Positions 30,667 through 41,505 of a DNA stretch of 64,000 nucleotides are shown one piece after another (position 1 is the stretch's first letter; every line of letters starts with the position of its first letter). The DNA comes from Acidovorax sp. NCPPB 4044. GTDB taxonomy: Bacteria; Pseudomonadota; Gammaproteobacteria; Burkholderiales; Burkholderiaceae_C. The notes beneath the pieces were generated by a model that made no database searches, had not been told where the DNA came from, and worked only from the letters and a program-made list of their open reading frames with translations. The stretch is taken from the NCBI RefSeq assembly GCF_028069655.1, contig NZ_JAMCOS010000001.1, positions 3,378,001 to 3,442,000 on the forward strand. Direction: 5' to 3'. A program made the position numbers and the translations under genes.

Positions 30667-32037
30667 ATGGCGGCGCCCGCCCGTTCCATGACCCTGTCGC
30701 AAAGCCTCTTCCTCATCGGCCTCCTCATCGTGGCCAGCGCCTTTTTCTCCGTGGCCGAAATCGCCCTGGCCGCCTCGCGCCGCCTGCGCCTGCGCCAGCT
30801 GGCCGACGAAGGCGAAGCCCGTGCCGAAAGCGTCATGCGCATGCAGGAGCAGCCGGGCGACTATTTCACCGTCGTGCAGGTCGGGCAGAACGCCGTGGCC
30901 ATCCTGGGCGGCATCGTGGGCGAAGGCGCGCTCACCCCGCATTTCACCGCCCTGTTCCAGCTCTGGCTCAGCGACGTGCGGGCAGAAACCTTCGGCTTCC
31001 TGGCCTCGTTCACCGCGGTGACCTCGCTCTTCATCCTCTTCGCGGACCTGTTCCCCAAGCGCCTGGGCATGGTGAATTCGGAAAGGCTGGCCGTGCGCGT
31101 GGCCCGGCCCATGGCCGTCCTCATGACCCTGCTGCGGCCCGTGGTCTGGCTCTACAGCCGGGCCGCCGATCTGCTCTTTCGCGTGCTGGGGCTCTCGTCG
31201 CTGCGCGACGACCGCATCACCTCCGACGACATCCTGGCCATGATGGAAGCCGGCACCCGCGCCGGCGTGCTGGCGGCGCGCGAGCAGCAGGTGATCGAGA
31301 ACGTCTTCGAACTCGACTCCCGGCCCGTGAGCAGCGCCATGTCGCCGCGCGACCGCATCGCATTCTTCCTGCGCGACGACCCCGATCACCTCATCCGCGC
31401 GCGCATCGCGGCCGAACCCTTCTCCACCTATCCGGTGTGCGAGGGCGACATCGACCATGTGGTCGGCTACGTCGATGCCAAGGACCTCTTCCAGCGGGTG
31501 CTGAACAACCAGCCGATCTCGCTGCAGGACGAAGGGCTGGTGCACAAGGTGCTCATCGTGCCCGACCGGCTGTCCCTGGCCGAGGTGCTGGACCAGTTCC
31601 GGCAGGTGCACGAGGACTTTGCCGTCATCGTCAACGAATACAGCCTCGTCGTCGGCGTGGTCACGCTCAACGACGTGATGAGCACCGTGATGGGCGACCT
31701 CATCGGCCCGGACGACGAAGAGCAGATCGTGCGCCGCGACGAGAACTCCTGGCTCATCGACGGCGTGACGCCGGTGGGCGACGTGCTGCGCGCGCTGCAC
31801 CTCGACGAATTGCCGCATGCCGGAGAGTACGAAACCCTCGCCGGTTTCCTGATGGTGATGCTGCGCCGCGTACCGCGCCGCACCGACAGCGTGAACTGGG
31901 GCGGCTACAAGTTCGAGGTGCTGGACGTGGACAGCTACCGCATCGACCAGATCATGGTGTCGCGCCTGCAGCCGGAAGGCGGCAGCGCCGCGGCGGCAGC
32001 GTCGTCCGGCCCATCCGCAGAGCGCAGCGGAGACTGA
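30667..32037 (+). CDS. Hemolysin-family CNNM/CBS transporter (CorC/HlyC type)
   Basis: This 456-residue membrane protein has an N-terminal CNNM domain with four membrane segments (first LFLIGLLIVASAFFSVAEIALAASRR). A CBS pair follows from about 210 (SSAMSPRDRIAFFLRDDP, VVGYVDAKDLF), and a CorC_HlyC domain closes the protein. Relatives take part in magnesium or cobalt efflux, and the hemolysin label is historical. ATG 30667 is chosen, but ATG 30688 is possible since neither has a strong ribosome site. It converges on the lytic transglycosylase gene. Confidence 0.9.
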   Translation: MAAPARSMTLSQSLFLIGLLIVASAFFSVAEIALAASRRLRLRQLADEGEARAESVMRMQEQPGDYFTVVQVGQNAVAILGGIVGEGALTPHFTALFQLWLSDVRAETFGFLASFTAVTSLFILFADLFPKRLGMVNSERLAVRVARPMAVLMTLLRPVVWLYSRAADLLFRVLGLSSLRDDRITSDDILAMMEAGTRAGVLAAREQQVIENVFELDSRPVSSAMSPRDRIAFFLRDDPDHLIRARIAAEPFSTYPVCEGDIDHVVGYVDAKDLFQRVLNNQPISLQDEGLVHKVLIVPDRLSLAEVLDQFRQVHEDFAVIVNEYSLVVGVVTLNDVMSTVMGDLIGPDDEEQIVRRDENSWLIDGVTPVGDVLRALHLDELPHAGEYETLAGFLMVMLRRVPRRTDSVNWGGYKFEVLDVDSYRIDQIMVSRLQPEGGSAAAAASSGPSAERSGD

Positions 32038-32076
32038 CGGCGAGGTGCTCTTGCCCTCGTCCCACGCGTCTTTACG

Positions 32077-32754
32077 TCAGGCCGACGTGATGCGGTCCTG
32101 GAACGCCCAATTGCGCTGCGCCGAGAACACCGCGTCCGGATAAGGCGACCGCCCACGGCTGCCGTTGTAGCGGCCGAGCGTCATGAACAGGTCTCCACGC
32201 TCGCGGTCCAGGTAATGGCGCAGGATCACGCAGCCGAACCGCAGATTGGTCTGCATGTGGAACAGCTTGCCCGCATCGCCATCCCCGATGACCCGGGTCC
32301 AGAACGGCATGACCTGCATGTAGCCCCGGGCCCCCACGCTCGACACGGCGTATTTGCGGAAGGCGCTCTCCACCTGCACCAGGCCCAGCACGAGCGACAC
32401 ATCGAGGCCGGCACGCTTGGACTCGTACCAGACGGTCTGCAGGAAATCGCGCCGCACTTCCCATTCGGGCTTGCGGCGGCGCAGCCGATCGCTCATGGTG
32501 CCGAGCCAGCGCAGGTAGTGCAGGCGGGCATCCGTGGTCGAGAAGTCCGGCTCCGGTGGCGCCTGGTTGGAAATCGCGGAACTGAGCGCCGTGCGCACGG
32601 AATCCGCAAGCGGCTCTTCCAGTTGCCCGCCGGCATGGGCAGTGGCCGGTGCACCGAGCCATCCGGCCAATCCGGAAGACGCGCCCGCCAGCACGCAAGC
32701 CCGGCGGGACAGGCCCTGGCCGCGTCCCGCGCCCTTACCCTCCGCGGCAGTCAT
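32077..32754 (-). CDS. Lytic transglycosylase with twin-arginine signal
   Basis: The 225-residue protein begins with a Tat-type signal ([19 protein letters not shown], then AHAGG). An SLT goose-type lysozyme domain follows, with the catalytic Glu in [27 protein letters not shown] near residue 140. It should cleave the glycan strands of peptidoglycan in the periplasm. Its ATG overlaps the proS stop (ATGA), an arrangement that couples it to proS. Confidence 0.9.
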   Translation of the reverse strand: MTAAEGKGAGRGQGLSRRACVLAGASSGLAGWLGAPATAHAGGQLEEPLADSVRTALSSAISNQAPPEPDFSTTDARLHYLRWLGTMSDRLRRRKPEWEVRRDFLQTVWYESKRAGLDVSLVLGLVQVESAFRKYAVSSVGARGYMQVMPFWTRVIGDGDAGKLFHMQTNLRFGCVILRHYLDRERGDLFMTLGRYNGSRGRSPYPDAVFSAQRNWAFQDRITSA

Positions 32755-34496
32755 ACCTGAACTCGATCCTTGATGAAGCCGAAGATTTCGGCCGCCGCCA
32801 CCTTGGTGGCAGCCGTGTCGCGGCGGTGCTGGTATTCGACCTGTCCTTCCTTGAGGCCGCGGTCGGACAGCACGACACGGTGCGGAACACCGATGAGCTC
32901 CCAGTCGGCGAACATCGCCCCCGGGCGCTCTCCGCGGTCGTCCAGGATCACGTCCACGCCCACGGCGAGCAAGTCGGCATGCAGTTTCTCGGCCGCTGCG
33001 CGCACCTCTTCGCTGCGGTCCATGCCGATCGGGCACAGCACCACCGTGAAAGGCGCGATCGCGTCGGGCCAGATGATGCCGCGCTCGTCATGGTTCTGCT
33101 CGATGGCCGCCGCCGGCAGGCGTGTGACGCCGATGCCGTAGCAGCCCATCTCGAAGAAGGCCGGCTTGCCGTCTTCACCGAGGAAGGTGGCATTCATGGC
33201 CCTGCTGTACTTGGTGCCCAGATAGAAAACGTGGCCGACTTCGATCCCGCGTTCGATGGCCAGCAGGCCCTGGCCATCGGGTGAGCGGTCACCCGCCACC
33301 ACATTGCGCAGATCGGCAACCACGCCCGGCTCGGGCAGGTCGCGCCCCCAGTTCACGCCGGTCATGTGGTGATCGGCCTCGTTGGCCCCGCAGATCCAGT
33401 CGGCCATCACGGCCACTTCGCGATCCACGACCAGCTTCACCGGCTTGAGGAGGTTCAAAGGCCCCAGGTATCCGGGCTTGCAGCCGAAATGGTCCTCGAT
33501 CTCGCCCAAGGTGGCGAAACGGAAGCCGGCGTCCAGGCCGGCGACCTTGCCGACCTTGATCTCGTTCATGTCGTGGTCGCCACGCAGCAGCAGCAGCCAC
33601 ACCTGGCTGCCGATGATCTCGCCGGCCTTGTCGGTCAGGTCGGTGGCCAGCACGAGGGACTTCACCGTGGTCTGCAGTGGCACGTTCAGCAACTGCGCCA
33701 CATCCGCACAGGTGCTCTTGCCCGGCGTGGGCGTCTTGGCCAACGGTTGCGACGCAGCAGGGTGAGCGCCCTGCGGAGCCAGCGCCTCCGCCTTCTCGAT
33801 GTTCGCGGCGTAGTCGCTTTGCGGGCAATAGACGATCGCGTCTTCGCCGGTCGCGGCAATGACCTGGAACTCTTCGCTGAGGTCCCCACCGATCGCGCCG
33901 CTGTCCGCAGCCACGGCGCGGTAGGTCAAGCCGAACCGGTCGAAGATCCGGCGATACGCCTGCGCCATCACTTGGTAGCTGGCCTTGGCCGCCGCCTGGT
34001 CGCGGTCGAAGGAATATGCGTCCTTCATGATGAACTCGCGCCCGCGCATCAAGCCGAAGCGTGGCCGACGCTCGTCGCGGAACTTGATCTGGATCTGGTA
34101 GAGATTCTTGGGAAGCTGCTTGTAGCTGCGCAGTTCCTGGCGAGCGATGTCCGTGACCACTTCTTCGCTCGTTGGCTGGACGACGAAATCCCGGCCATGG
34201 CGATCCTGGATGCGCAGCAGCTCTGGACCCATCTTTTCGAACCGGCCCGTCTCCTGCCAGAACTCTGCTGGCTGAACCACGGGCATGGTCACCTCCACAG
34301 CGCCGGCGCGGTTCATCTCCTCACGGACGATGGCCTCCACCTTGCGGATGACTCGCAGACCCATGGGCATGTAGTTGTAGATTCCCGCGCCCAGCTTCTT
34401 GATGAGTCCGGCTCGTGTCATGAGCTTGTGGCTCACCACTTCGGCATCGGCCGGGGCCTCTTTGAGGGTGGAAACAAAAAATTGGGACGCTTTCAT
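32751..34496 (-). CDS. proS: Proline--tRNA ligase
   Basis: This 581-residue bacterial-type class II synthetase (E. coli 572) has motif 2 at [29 protein letters not shown] near residue 140, an editing insertion (about 220-400), and motif 3 plus the anticodon domain (VVLCPIGMD) at the C-terminus. It charges tRNA-Pro. ATG 34496 gives [20 protein letters not shown]. It is divergent from rppH across 92 bp, and overlaps the lytic transglycosylase gene by 4 bases. Confidence 0.97.
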   Translation of the reverse strand: MKASQFFVSTLKEAPADAEVVSHKLMTRAGLIKKLGAGIYNYMPMGLRVIRKVEAIVREEMNRAGAVEVTMPVVQPAEFWQETGRFEKMGPELLRIQDRHGRDFVVQPTSEEVVTDIARQELRSYKQLPKNLYQIQIKFRDERRPRFGLMRGREFIMKDAYSFDRDQAAAKASYQVMAQAYRRIFDRFGLTYRAVAADSGAIGGDLSEEFQVIAATGEDAIVYCPQSDYAANIEKAEALAPQGAHPAASQPLAKTPTPGKSTCADVAQLLNVPLQTTVKSLVLATDLTDKAGEIIGSQVWLLLLRGDHDMNEIKVGKVAGLDAGFRFATLGEIEDHFGCKPGYLGPLNLLKPVKLVVDREVAVMADWICGANEADHHMTGVNWGRDLPEPGVVADLRNVVAGDRSPDGQGLLAIERGIEVGHVFYLGTKYSRAMNATFLGEDGKPAFFEMGCYGIGVTRLPAAAIEQNHDERGIIWPDAIAPFTVVLCPIGMDRSEEVRAAAEKLHADLLAVGVDVILDDRGERPGAMFADWELIGVPHRVVLSDRGLKEGQVEYQHRRDTAATKVAAAEIFGFIKDRVQV

Positions 34497-34529
34497 TGAG
34501 GGAGGAATTCACCATCACAGCCGATATGC

Positions 34530-34557
34530 TTGCCGCGCATCAGGGCCCGTGCATAAT
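34530..34557 (+). promoter_or_regulatory. Candidate sigma-70 promoter of rppH
   Basis: TTGCCG at 34530-34535 and CATAAT at 34552-34557 are 16 bases apart. Transcription would begin near 34564, about 25 bases before the rppH ATG. Confidence 0.45.
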
Positions 34558-34588
34558 GGATACAGTTTTAAAAAATTGGGGTTAGATT

Positions 34589-35296
34589 ATGCTTGACCGG
34601 GACGGCTTTCGGCCTAACGTCGGCATCATCCTGCTCAACCAGAGAAACCAGGTGTTCTGGGGCAAGCGGATTCGCACCCACAGCTGGCAGTTCCCACAAG
34701 GTGGCATTGATCGGGGAGAGACTCCCGAGCAGGCCATGTACCGCGAGTTGCATGAAGAAGTGGGCCTGCAGCCGTGTCATGTCCGCGTGGTGGCCCGTAC
34801 ACGGGACTGGTTGCGCTATGAGGTGCCTGACCGGTATATCCGCCGCGATGCACGCGGCCATTACAAGGGCCAGAAACAGATCTGGTTCCTGCTTCAGCTT
34901 GTCGGCCACGATTGGGATTTGAACCTGCGGGCCACCAACCATCCCGAGTTCGATGCCTGGCGCTGGAACGACTACTGGGTTCCACTCGACGTCGTGGTGG
35001 AATTCAAACGCGGGGTCTATGAAATGGCGCTGACCGAATTGGCGCGCTTTCTGCCTCGCAACGATCAACGCAACCGCTACCTCCGCAGCGGCATGCGCCA
35101 TAGGGAAGGGGCTGCAGAGGGCGGACCGAACGGAACCCATGCGTCGCCACAGCACCGGGCTGCATCGCTGCTCGTCCATCCAGGCATGGAAATGCCTCCG
35201 GGGGCGAGCTTCGATCCCGATCCTCGCAATGCGACGATCCCCCTCACGGCGGGCGGCGCTGCAGATGCCGAGTCTCCCCACAAGCCTGCTCTTTGA
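34589..35296 (+). CDS. rppH: RNA pyrophosphohydrolase
   Basis: This Nudix enzyme removes pyrophosphate from the 5' end of transcripts and so starts their decay. The Nudix box [23 protein letters not shown] lies at about residues 37-60, and the N-terminal [17 protein letters not shown] is typical of RppH. At 235 residues it is about 60 longer than the E. coli protein (176), with an extension rich in Pro, Ala and Gly. It is divergent from proS and ends in a strong terminator. Confidence 0.96.
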   Translation: MLDRDGFRPNVGIILLNQRNQVFWGKRIRTHSWQFPQGGIDRGETPEQAMYRELHEEVGLQPCHVRVVARTRDWLRYEVPDRYIRRDARGHYKGQKQIWFLLQLVGHDWDLNLRATNHPEFDAWRWNDYWVPLDVVVEFKRGVYEMALTELARFLPRNDQRNRYLRSGMRHREGAAEGGPNGTHASPQHRAASLLVHPGMEMPPGASFDPDPRNATIPLTAGGAADAESPHKPAL

Positions 35297-35314
35297 CGTC
35301 GTGCGTGACCAATG

Positions 35315-35348
35315 AACAAGGGCGATCATTCGATCGCCCTTGTTTTTT
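35315..35348 (+). terminator. Terminator after rppH
   Basis: A perfect 13-bp stem (AACAAGGGCGATC with GATCGCCCTTGTT), loop ATTC, runs into six T. It lies between the convergent rppH and proB genes. The minus-strand side has no T run, so it serves rppH mainly. Confidence 0.9.
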
Positions 35349-35358
35349 CAACCCCCGC

Positions 35359-36498
35359 TCACATGACGGACAACACCAGATTGTCCCGATGAACCATTTC
35401 GGGCTCAGCGCTGTAACCCAGCAGCCGCTCGAACTCTGCAGACGGCTTCCGGCAGAGCAGTCGCGCTTCGGCACTGGCATAGTTGGCAAGGCCGCGGGCG
35501 ATTTCTGCACCTGCGGCATCGCGCACAGCAATCACGTCACCGCGGGAGAACTCGCCCTCCACCGCCACCATCCCAATCGGCAGAAGGCTCTTGCCTTCTT
35601 CCCGCAATTTTGTGGCAGCCCCGAGGTCCACGGTCACGGCACCTCGCAACTGCAGGTGGTCCGCCATCCACTGTTTGCGCGCCTGTTTCTTGGCCGTCTG
35701 GGCAACCAACAAGGTGCCGATGGCTTCACCCTGGGTCAGTCGCAAGAGCACATCCGGCTCGCGTCCCCAGGCAACCACCGTCGAGGCACCCGATCCTGCA
35801 GCCCTCTTGGCCGCAATGATCTTGGTGATCATGCCGCCACGCCCAATGCTCGTGCCGACACCACCCGCCATGGCCTCCAGCGAGGGATCCCCTGCCGCGG
35901 CCTCATGAACGAATTGCGCCAGAGGATCGCGCCGGGGATCGGCGGTATAGAGCCCCTTCTGATCGGTCAGGATGACCAATGCGTCGGCCTCCACCAGGTT
36001 GGCCACCAACGCGCCCAATGTGTCGTTGTCACCGAACTTGATTTCATCGGTCACGACGGTGTCGTTCTCGTTGATGACAGGGAGCACCCCAAGGCGCAGC
36101 AGCGTCAGCAGCGTGGACCGCGCATTGAGGTAGCGCTCACGGTCCGCCAGGTCGGCATGGGTCAGAAGAACCTGCGCACTGCCAAGCCCTTGCTCGCGCA
36201 GCTTCGTTTCATACATCTGCGCCAGACCCATCTGGCCCACGGCAGCAGCCGCTTGCAGTTCATGGATCTCGTGGGGACGGGTAGACCACCCCAATCGCTT
36301 CATGCCCTCAGCAATGGCCCCGCTGGAAACCATGATGACCTCGCGCCGCGGGCCGGCCAAGCCACCGACCAATGCTGCCATTTGCCGGCTCCATTCGCTG
36401 ATCGCGGTCTCATCGAGACCACGCCCTTCATTGGTCACCAGGCTCGACCCCACCTTGATCACAATGCGCCGCGCATCTCGCAATATGCTATTAGCCAT
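35359..36498 (-). CDS. proB: Glutamate 5-kinase
   Basis: This 379-residue enzyme (E. coli ProB 367) phosphorylates glutamate in the first step of proline synthesis. The amino-acid-kinase domain shows [34 protein letters not shown] and [15 protein letters not shown]-terminal PUA domain begins near residue 280. ATG 36498 gives [17 protein letters not shown]. It lies 69 bases downstream of obgE, a usual betaproteobacterial order. Confidence 0.97.
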   Translation of the reverse strand: MANSILRDARRIVIKVGSSLVTNEGRGLDETAISEWSRQMAALVGGLAGPRREVIMVSSGAIAEGMKRLGWSTRPHEIHELQAAAAVGQMGLAQMYETKLREQGLGSAQVLLTHADLADRERYLNARSTLLTLLRLGVLPVINENDTVVTDEIKFGDNDTLGALVANLVEADALVILTDQKGLYTADPRRDPLAQFVHEAAAGDPSLEAMAGGVGTSIGRGGMITKIIAAKRAAGSGASTVVAWGREPDVLLRLTQGEAIGTLLVAQTAKKQARKQWMADHLQLRGAVTVDLGAATKLREEGKSLLPIGMVAVEGEFSRGDVIAVRDAAGAEIARGLANYASAEARLLCRKPSAEFERLLGYSAEPEMVHRDNLVLSVM

Positions 36499-36567
36499 GG
36501 ATTTTGTCTTTGTTGCGATTTGCCGCACGGATACGGACTGAGCGCATATTCCCGAATATCTGCAGAA

Positions 36568-37650
<1,083 letters not shown>

Positions 37651-37712
37651 TTACAAAAACAGGGCCTCGACCCAAATCAGACAGCCATGCATCCCCGTGG
37701 ACATGCAAGCAT

Positions 37713-37745
37713 AAAAATGACGAAGCCCCGACGCATCGGGGCTTC
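37713..37745 (-). terminator. Terminator after rpmA
   Basis: On the minus strand GAAGCCCCGA pairs with TCGGGGCTTC (10 bp) around TGCG, then GTCATTTTTA. It separates the ribosomal protein genes from obgE. Confidence 0.85.
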
Positions 37746-37769
37746 ACAACATTGTCAGGGTGCAAGCGA

Positions 37770-38027
37770 TCAGGCTGGCGTCACATTGACAGTGTGCTTG
37801 GACTGCGCACCCTTAGTGCCGAAAGACACGTGGCCGTCCACCAGGGCGAACAACGTGTGATCCTTGCCCAGGCCAACGTTTGCACCGGGGTGGAACCGGG
37901 TGCCGCGTTGGCGCACGATGATGGAACCCGCGCTGATCAGTTCGCCACCGAACGCCTTCACTCCAAGCATCTTTGGCTTGGAATCGCGCCCGTTTCGCGT
38001 AGAGCCGCCGCCTTTTTTCTGTGCCAT
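37770..38027 (-). CDS. rpmA: 50S ribosomal protein L27
   Basis: At 85 residues it has the same length as E. coli L27. It begins [16 protein letters not shown] and includes the conserved [24 protein letters not shown]. The flexible N-terminus reaches the peptidyl-transferase centre. It follows rplU by 12 bases. Confidence 0.98.
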   Translation of the reverse strand: MAQKKGGGSTRNGRDSKPKMLGVKAFGGELISAGSIIVRQRGTRFHPGANVGLGKDHTLFALVDGHVSFGTKGAQSKHTVNVTPA

Positions 38028-38039
38028 GGTGTCTGCTCC

Positions 38040-38351
38040 TTAAGCGGCGATCGCACCGATCTGCAATTCAGTGAACTGCTGGCGATGGCCTTGGCGTTTT
38101 TGATAGTGCTTACGACGACGCATCTTGAAGATGCGCACCTTGTCGTGCTTGCCGTGGGCCACGACTGTGACCGTAACGGTGGCGCCGGACACCAGGGGCG
38201 TGCCAACCTTGATCTCTGCGCCGTTTCCGACAGCAAGAACTTGGTCAATCACGATTTCCTGGCCTACGTCCGCAGCAATCTGTTCTACTTTAATTTTTTC
38301 GCCGGAAGCAACGCGATACTGCTTGCCACCGGTTTTTATGACCGCGTACAT
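38040..38351 (-). CDS. rplU: 50S ribosomal protein L21
   Basis: At 103 residues it matches E. coli L21 in length. It begins [14 protein letters not shown], with the basic [20 protein letters not shown] segment near the C-terminus. It binds 23S rRNA. It is first in the rplU-rpmA unit and divergent from ispB. Confidence 0.98.
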   Translation of the reverse strand: MYAVIKTGGKQYRVASGEKIKVEQIAADVGQEIVIDQVLAVGNGAEIKVGTPLVSGATVTVTVVAHGKHDKVRIFKMRRRKHYQKRQGHRQQFTELQIGAIAA

Positions 38352-38496
38352 GTAAACCTCTATAAAGTAACTCTCCGCAAAAGAATTTCTGCGGAACTGC
38401 GCACTTTATCACACCAAGTGTTGTTTGGCTACAGGGCACACCGCTTCTGCCCATGTGCACGCTCCGGCAGACGAAAGCGCATCACATGGCCATTCC

Positions 38497-38502
38497 TATA
38501 AT
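38497..38502 (+). promoter_or_regulatory. -10 box of ispB
   Basis: A perfect TATAAT lies 30 bases upstream of the TTG at 38533. It would start transcription near 38509, downstream of all earlier in-frame start codons. This supports the TTG as the true start. The -35 region is not clear. Confidence 0.5.
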
Positions 38503-38532
38503 GGTTCTTTCACCTCGCAGCCGCATCTTCCC

Positions 38533-39513
38533 TTGTCCGCACAGCCTCACACTTCGGCCATCCTTGCACTGATTGCAGACGACATGCATGAGGTGGACAA
38601 AGTGATTGCCCATCGCCTTCAGTCTTCCGTTTCACTCATTGGCGAAATTGCACGCTACATCATCTCCGCTGGCGGCAAGCGATTGCGCCCCGCCCTGCTG
38701 CTGCTGATGTCGGGAGCGCTGGGCCATCAGGGCAAGCAACGTTTCAATCTTGCGGCGGTCGTCGAATTCATTCACACCGCCACACTGCTGCACGACGATG
38801 TCGTGGATGAATCGACCATGCGGCGCGGACGACCGACCGCCAATGAGAATTTCGGCAACCCCGCCAGCGTGCTGGTGGGCGACTTTCTCCACTCGCGGGC
38901 TTTCCAGATGATGGTGGATGCAGACGACATGCGCGTCATGCAAATTCTTTCCGAAGCCACCAACATCATTGCGGAAGGCGAGGTCCAGCAACTGATGAAC
39001 ACCCATGACGCGACGCTCGACGAGCAAGGCTACCTGGAAGTCATCCGCTCCAAAACAGCCAAGCTGTTCGAGGCCAGCGCCCGCCTTGCCGCCGTACTGG
39101 CAGGAGCCAGCCGCGATGTCGAGATTGCCTGCGCGGAATACGGGCAAGCGCTCGGCACCGCCTTCCAGGTGATTGACGACGTGCTGGACTACGACGGAAA
39201 CAGTGCCGAAATGGGAAAGAATCTCGGCGACGATCTTCGCGAGGGAAAAGTGACACTTCCCCTGATCATCGCCATGCAGCGCGGAGACGCGAGTCAGCGT
39301 CAGCTGATCGAAACCGCAATTCAGCATGGCTCCATCGACGAACTTCCCACCATTCTGTCCATCGTCAAGCAGACCGGCGCACTTGAAGCGACGAGGGCGG
39401 CTGCGGCCGCTCAGGCGCAGATCGCGATCCAGTCGCTGGCCCTGCTTCCCTCGAATAAATACACCGAAGGTTTGCTACAATTGGCATCTCAGCTACTAGA
39501 CCGGCGCGTGTAA
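38533..39513 (+). CDS. ispB: Octaprenyl diphosphate synthase (polyprenyl synthetase)
   Basis: This enzyme lengthens farnesyl diphosphate to the ubiquinone side chain. The two Asp-rich motifs are LLHDDVVDESTMRRG and FQVIDDVLDYDGN. TTG 38533 gives 326 residues (E. coli IspB 323). An open frame back to 38425 exists but lies across a TATAAT box and would add an atypical His/Ser-rich leader. A tRNA-Pro gene follows 24 bases after the stop. Confidence 0.94.
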   Translation: MSAQPHTSAILALIADDMHEVDKVIAHRLQSSVSLIGEIARYIISAGGKRLRPALLLLMSGALGHQGKQRFNLAAVVEFIHTATLLHDDVVDESTMRRGRPTANENFGNPASVLVGDFLHSRAFQMMVDADDMRVMQILSEATNIIAEGEVQQLMNTHDATLDEQGYLEVIRSKTAKLFEASARLAAVLAGASRDVEIACAEYGQALGTAFQVIDDVLDYDGNSAEMGKNLGDDLREGKVTLPLIIAMQRGDASQRQLIETAIQHGSIDELPTILSIVKQTGALEATRAAAAAQAQIAIQSLALLPSNKYTEGLLQLASQLLDRRV

Positions 39514-39537
39514 ATCACGGCCCTGCCGGCCGACAAA

Positions 39538-39614
39538 CGGGGTGTAGCTTAGCCTGGTAGAGCGCTACGTTCGGGACGTAGAGGCCGGAGGTTCGAATCC
39601 TCTCACCCCGACCA
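39538..39614 (+). tRNA. tRNA-Pro (anticodon CGG)
   Basis: The 77-base cloverleaf has acceptor arms CGGGGTG and CACCCCG, anticodon stem CTACG/CGTAG with loop TTCGGGA (anticodon CGG, reading CCG), T arm GGAGGTTCGAATCCTCT, and an encoded CCA end. Confidence 0.95.
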
Positions 39615-39740
39615 ATTTTCACTTTCAATGAATCCACAGGCAGCGTGGTTTCCTTGCACCCACCCCACCCCTTGTAGCCTATTGCCCTAGCGCGATGATA
39701 GGATGGTTTCCTTTTCCATCCACAAGATTCTGCTGGTTAC

Positions 39741-41477
39741 ATGGCCGCTGTCGATACCGCCCTGCGAGAGGGAAACGTAATCGCTTTGCCCGGTTTGGGG
39801 CGGGCATTGATGTCCGCGGGAAAGCTCAGCCAGCAGGCTGCAGAAGAGGTTTTCCGGAAATCTCGCACCAACAAGACCAGCTTCATTGCAGAGCTCACCA
39901 GTTCCGGAGTCGTCTCCGCAGCGGATCTCGCCCACACGGTCTCCTCGGTCTTCGGTGCGCCGCTGCTGGATCTCGACGCGATCGATGTTCAGCGACTCCC
40001 CAAGGATCTACTGGATGGAAAGATCTGCCAGGCCTACCGGGTTGTCGCCCTCAACAAGCGCAACAACCGCCTGATCGTCGCCACGGCGGATCCGACCGAT
40101 CAGGAAGCCGCCGAAAAGATCAAATTCACGACCCAGATGGGGGTGGATTGGATCATTGCCGAATACGACAAGCTGAACCAGTTGGTGGATGCCACGACGA
40201 AGTCGGTGGCGGAGTCCATGGAGAACCTGTCCGGTGGCGCCGATTTCGAATTCGACGACGTGTCCGTGCAGGAAGCCCCCGATCCAGCGGACTCGGGCAC
40301 GAACGATGTCGAAGATGCCCCCATCGTCAAATTCCTGCACAAGATGCTGCTGGACGCGTTCAACATGCGCGCGTCCGACCTGCACTTCGAGCCCTACGAG
40401 CACAACTACCGCGTCCGGTTCCGCATTGACGGCGAGCTGAGGGAGATCGCATCGCCCCCCGTCGCCATCAAGGAAAAGCTGGCCTCGCGCATCAAGGTGA
40501 TCTCGCGGCTAGACATCTCCGAGAAACGCGTGCCCCAGGATGGCCGCATGAAGCTCAAGGTCGGTCCGGACCGGGTCATCGACTTCCGGGTCAGTACCCT
40601 CCCCACCCTGTTCGGCGAAAAGATCGTGATCCGTATCCTGGACCCGAGCAGCGCCAAGATGGGGATCGATGCGCTGGGCTACGACCCCGAAGAGAAAGAG
40701 CGACTGCTGCACGCCATCGGCCGGCCCTACGGAATGATTCTGGTGACTGGGCCTACCGGATCCGGTAAGACCGTGTCGCTCTACACGTGCCTGAACCTGC
40801 TGAACAAAGCGGGCGTCAACATCGCCACGGCAGAAGACCCATCCGAAATCAACCTGCCCGGCGTCAACCAGGTCAACGTGAATGAAAAAGCGGGGCTGAC
40901 CTTCGCCACCGCGCTGAAGTCTTTCCTGCGCCAGGATCCCGACATCATCATGGTGGGGGAAATCCGGGATCTGGAAACGGCGGACATCTCCATCAAGGCG
41001 GCCCAGACAGGCCATCTGGTGCTATCCACGCTGCACACCAACGATGCACCCACCACGCTCACTCGGATGCGGAACATGGGCATCGCGCCCTTCAACATCG
41101 CTTCGAGCGTGATCCTGATCACGGCGCAACGGCTCGCGCGGCGGCTGTGCCCTGCCTGCAAGGCGCCAGCGGACATTCCGCACGAAACCCTGCTCGAAGC
41201 CGGCTACAAGGACGAAGAGATCGACGGCACCTGGGTGACCTACCGGCCGGTGGGATGCTCCGCCTGCAACAACGGATACAAGGGCCGGGTGGGCATCTAC
41301 CAGGTCATGCCGATCACCGAAGAAATCCAACGCATCATCCTGCGCGACGGCAGCGCGCTGGAGATTGCTGCGCAGGCACGTGCCGAAGGCGTGCGGAGCC
41401 TGCGCGAATCAGGACTCCACAAGGCCAAGCAGGGCCTGACCTCCCTTGAAGAGGTGCTGGCCGTGACCAACGAATAA
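39741..41477 (+). CDS. pilB: Type IV pilus assembly ATPase PilB
   Basis: This 578-residue cytoplasmic secretion ATPase powers pilus extension. The N-terminal GspE/MshE domain spans about 10-140. The core has Walker A GPTGSGKT near 336, the Asp box, Walker B IIMVGEIRDLETADI and a His box (LSTLHTNDAP). A zinc tetracysteine site is formed by CPAC and CSAC near 475-515. It is followed by pilC and pilD; no pilin gene lies in the window. Confidence 0.97.
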   Translation: MAAVDTALREGNVIALPGLGRALMSAGKLSQQAAEEVFRKSRTNKTSFIAELTSSGVVSAADLAHTVSSVFGAPLLDLDAIDVQRLPKDLLDGKICQAYRVVALNKRNNRLIVATADPTDQEAAEKIKFTTQMGVDWIIAEYDKLNQLVDATTKSVAESMENLSGGADFEFDDVSVQEAPDPADSGTNDVEDAPIVKFLHKMLLDAFNMRASDLHFEPYEHNYRVRFRIDGELREIASPPVAIKEKLASRIKVISRLDISEKRVPQDGRMKLKVGPDRVIDFRVSTLPTLFGEKIVIRILDPSSAKMGIDALGYDPEEKERLLHAIGRPYGMILVTGPTGSGKTVSLYTCLNLLNKAGVNIATAEDPSEINLPGVNQVNVNEKAGLTFATALKSFLRQDPDIIMVGEIRDLETADISIKAAQTGHLVLSTLHTNDAPTTLTRMRNMGIAPFNIASSVILITAQRLARRLCPACKAPADIPHETLLEAGYKDEEIDGTWVTYRPVGCSACNNGYKGRVGIYQVMPITEEIQRIILRDGSALEIAAQARAEGVRSLRESGLHKAKQGLTSLEEVLAVTNE

Positions 41478-41505
41478 CAAGCTGCAACCACCTCAAGAGG
41501 CCGCC

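Noticed and set aside
36483..36498. Fifth copy of the interspersed repeat at the proB start (GCTATTAGC)
   Set aside because: Only a few bases match and they code for the normal ProB N-terminus; the head sequence is absent.
38425..38532. Extra N-terminal 36 residues of IspB
   Set aside because: The region holds a perfect TATAAT box and codes for an atypical His/Ser-rich leader, so it is more likely untranslated promoter sequence.
39640..39665. Sigma-54-like promoter upstream of pilB (TGG...TTGCA)
   Set aside because: The spacing between the GG and GC elements is about 3 bases too short for a sigma-54 site.
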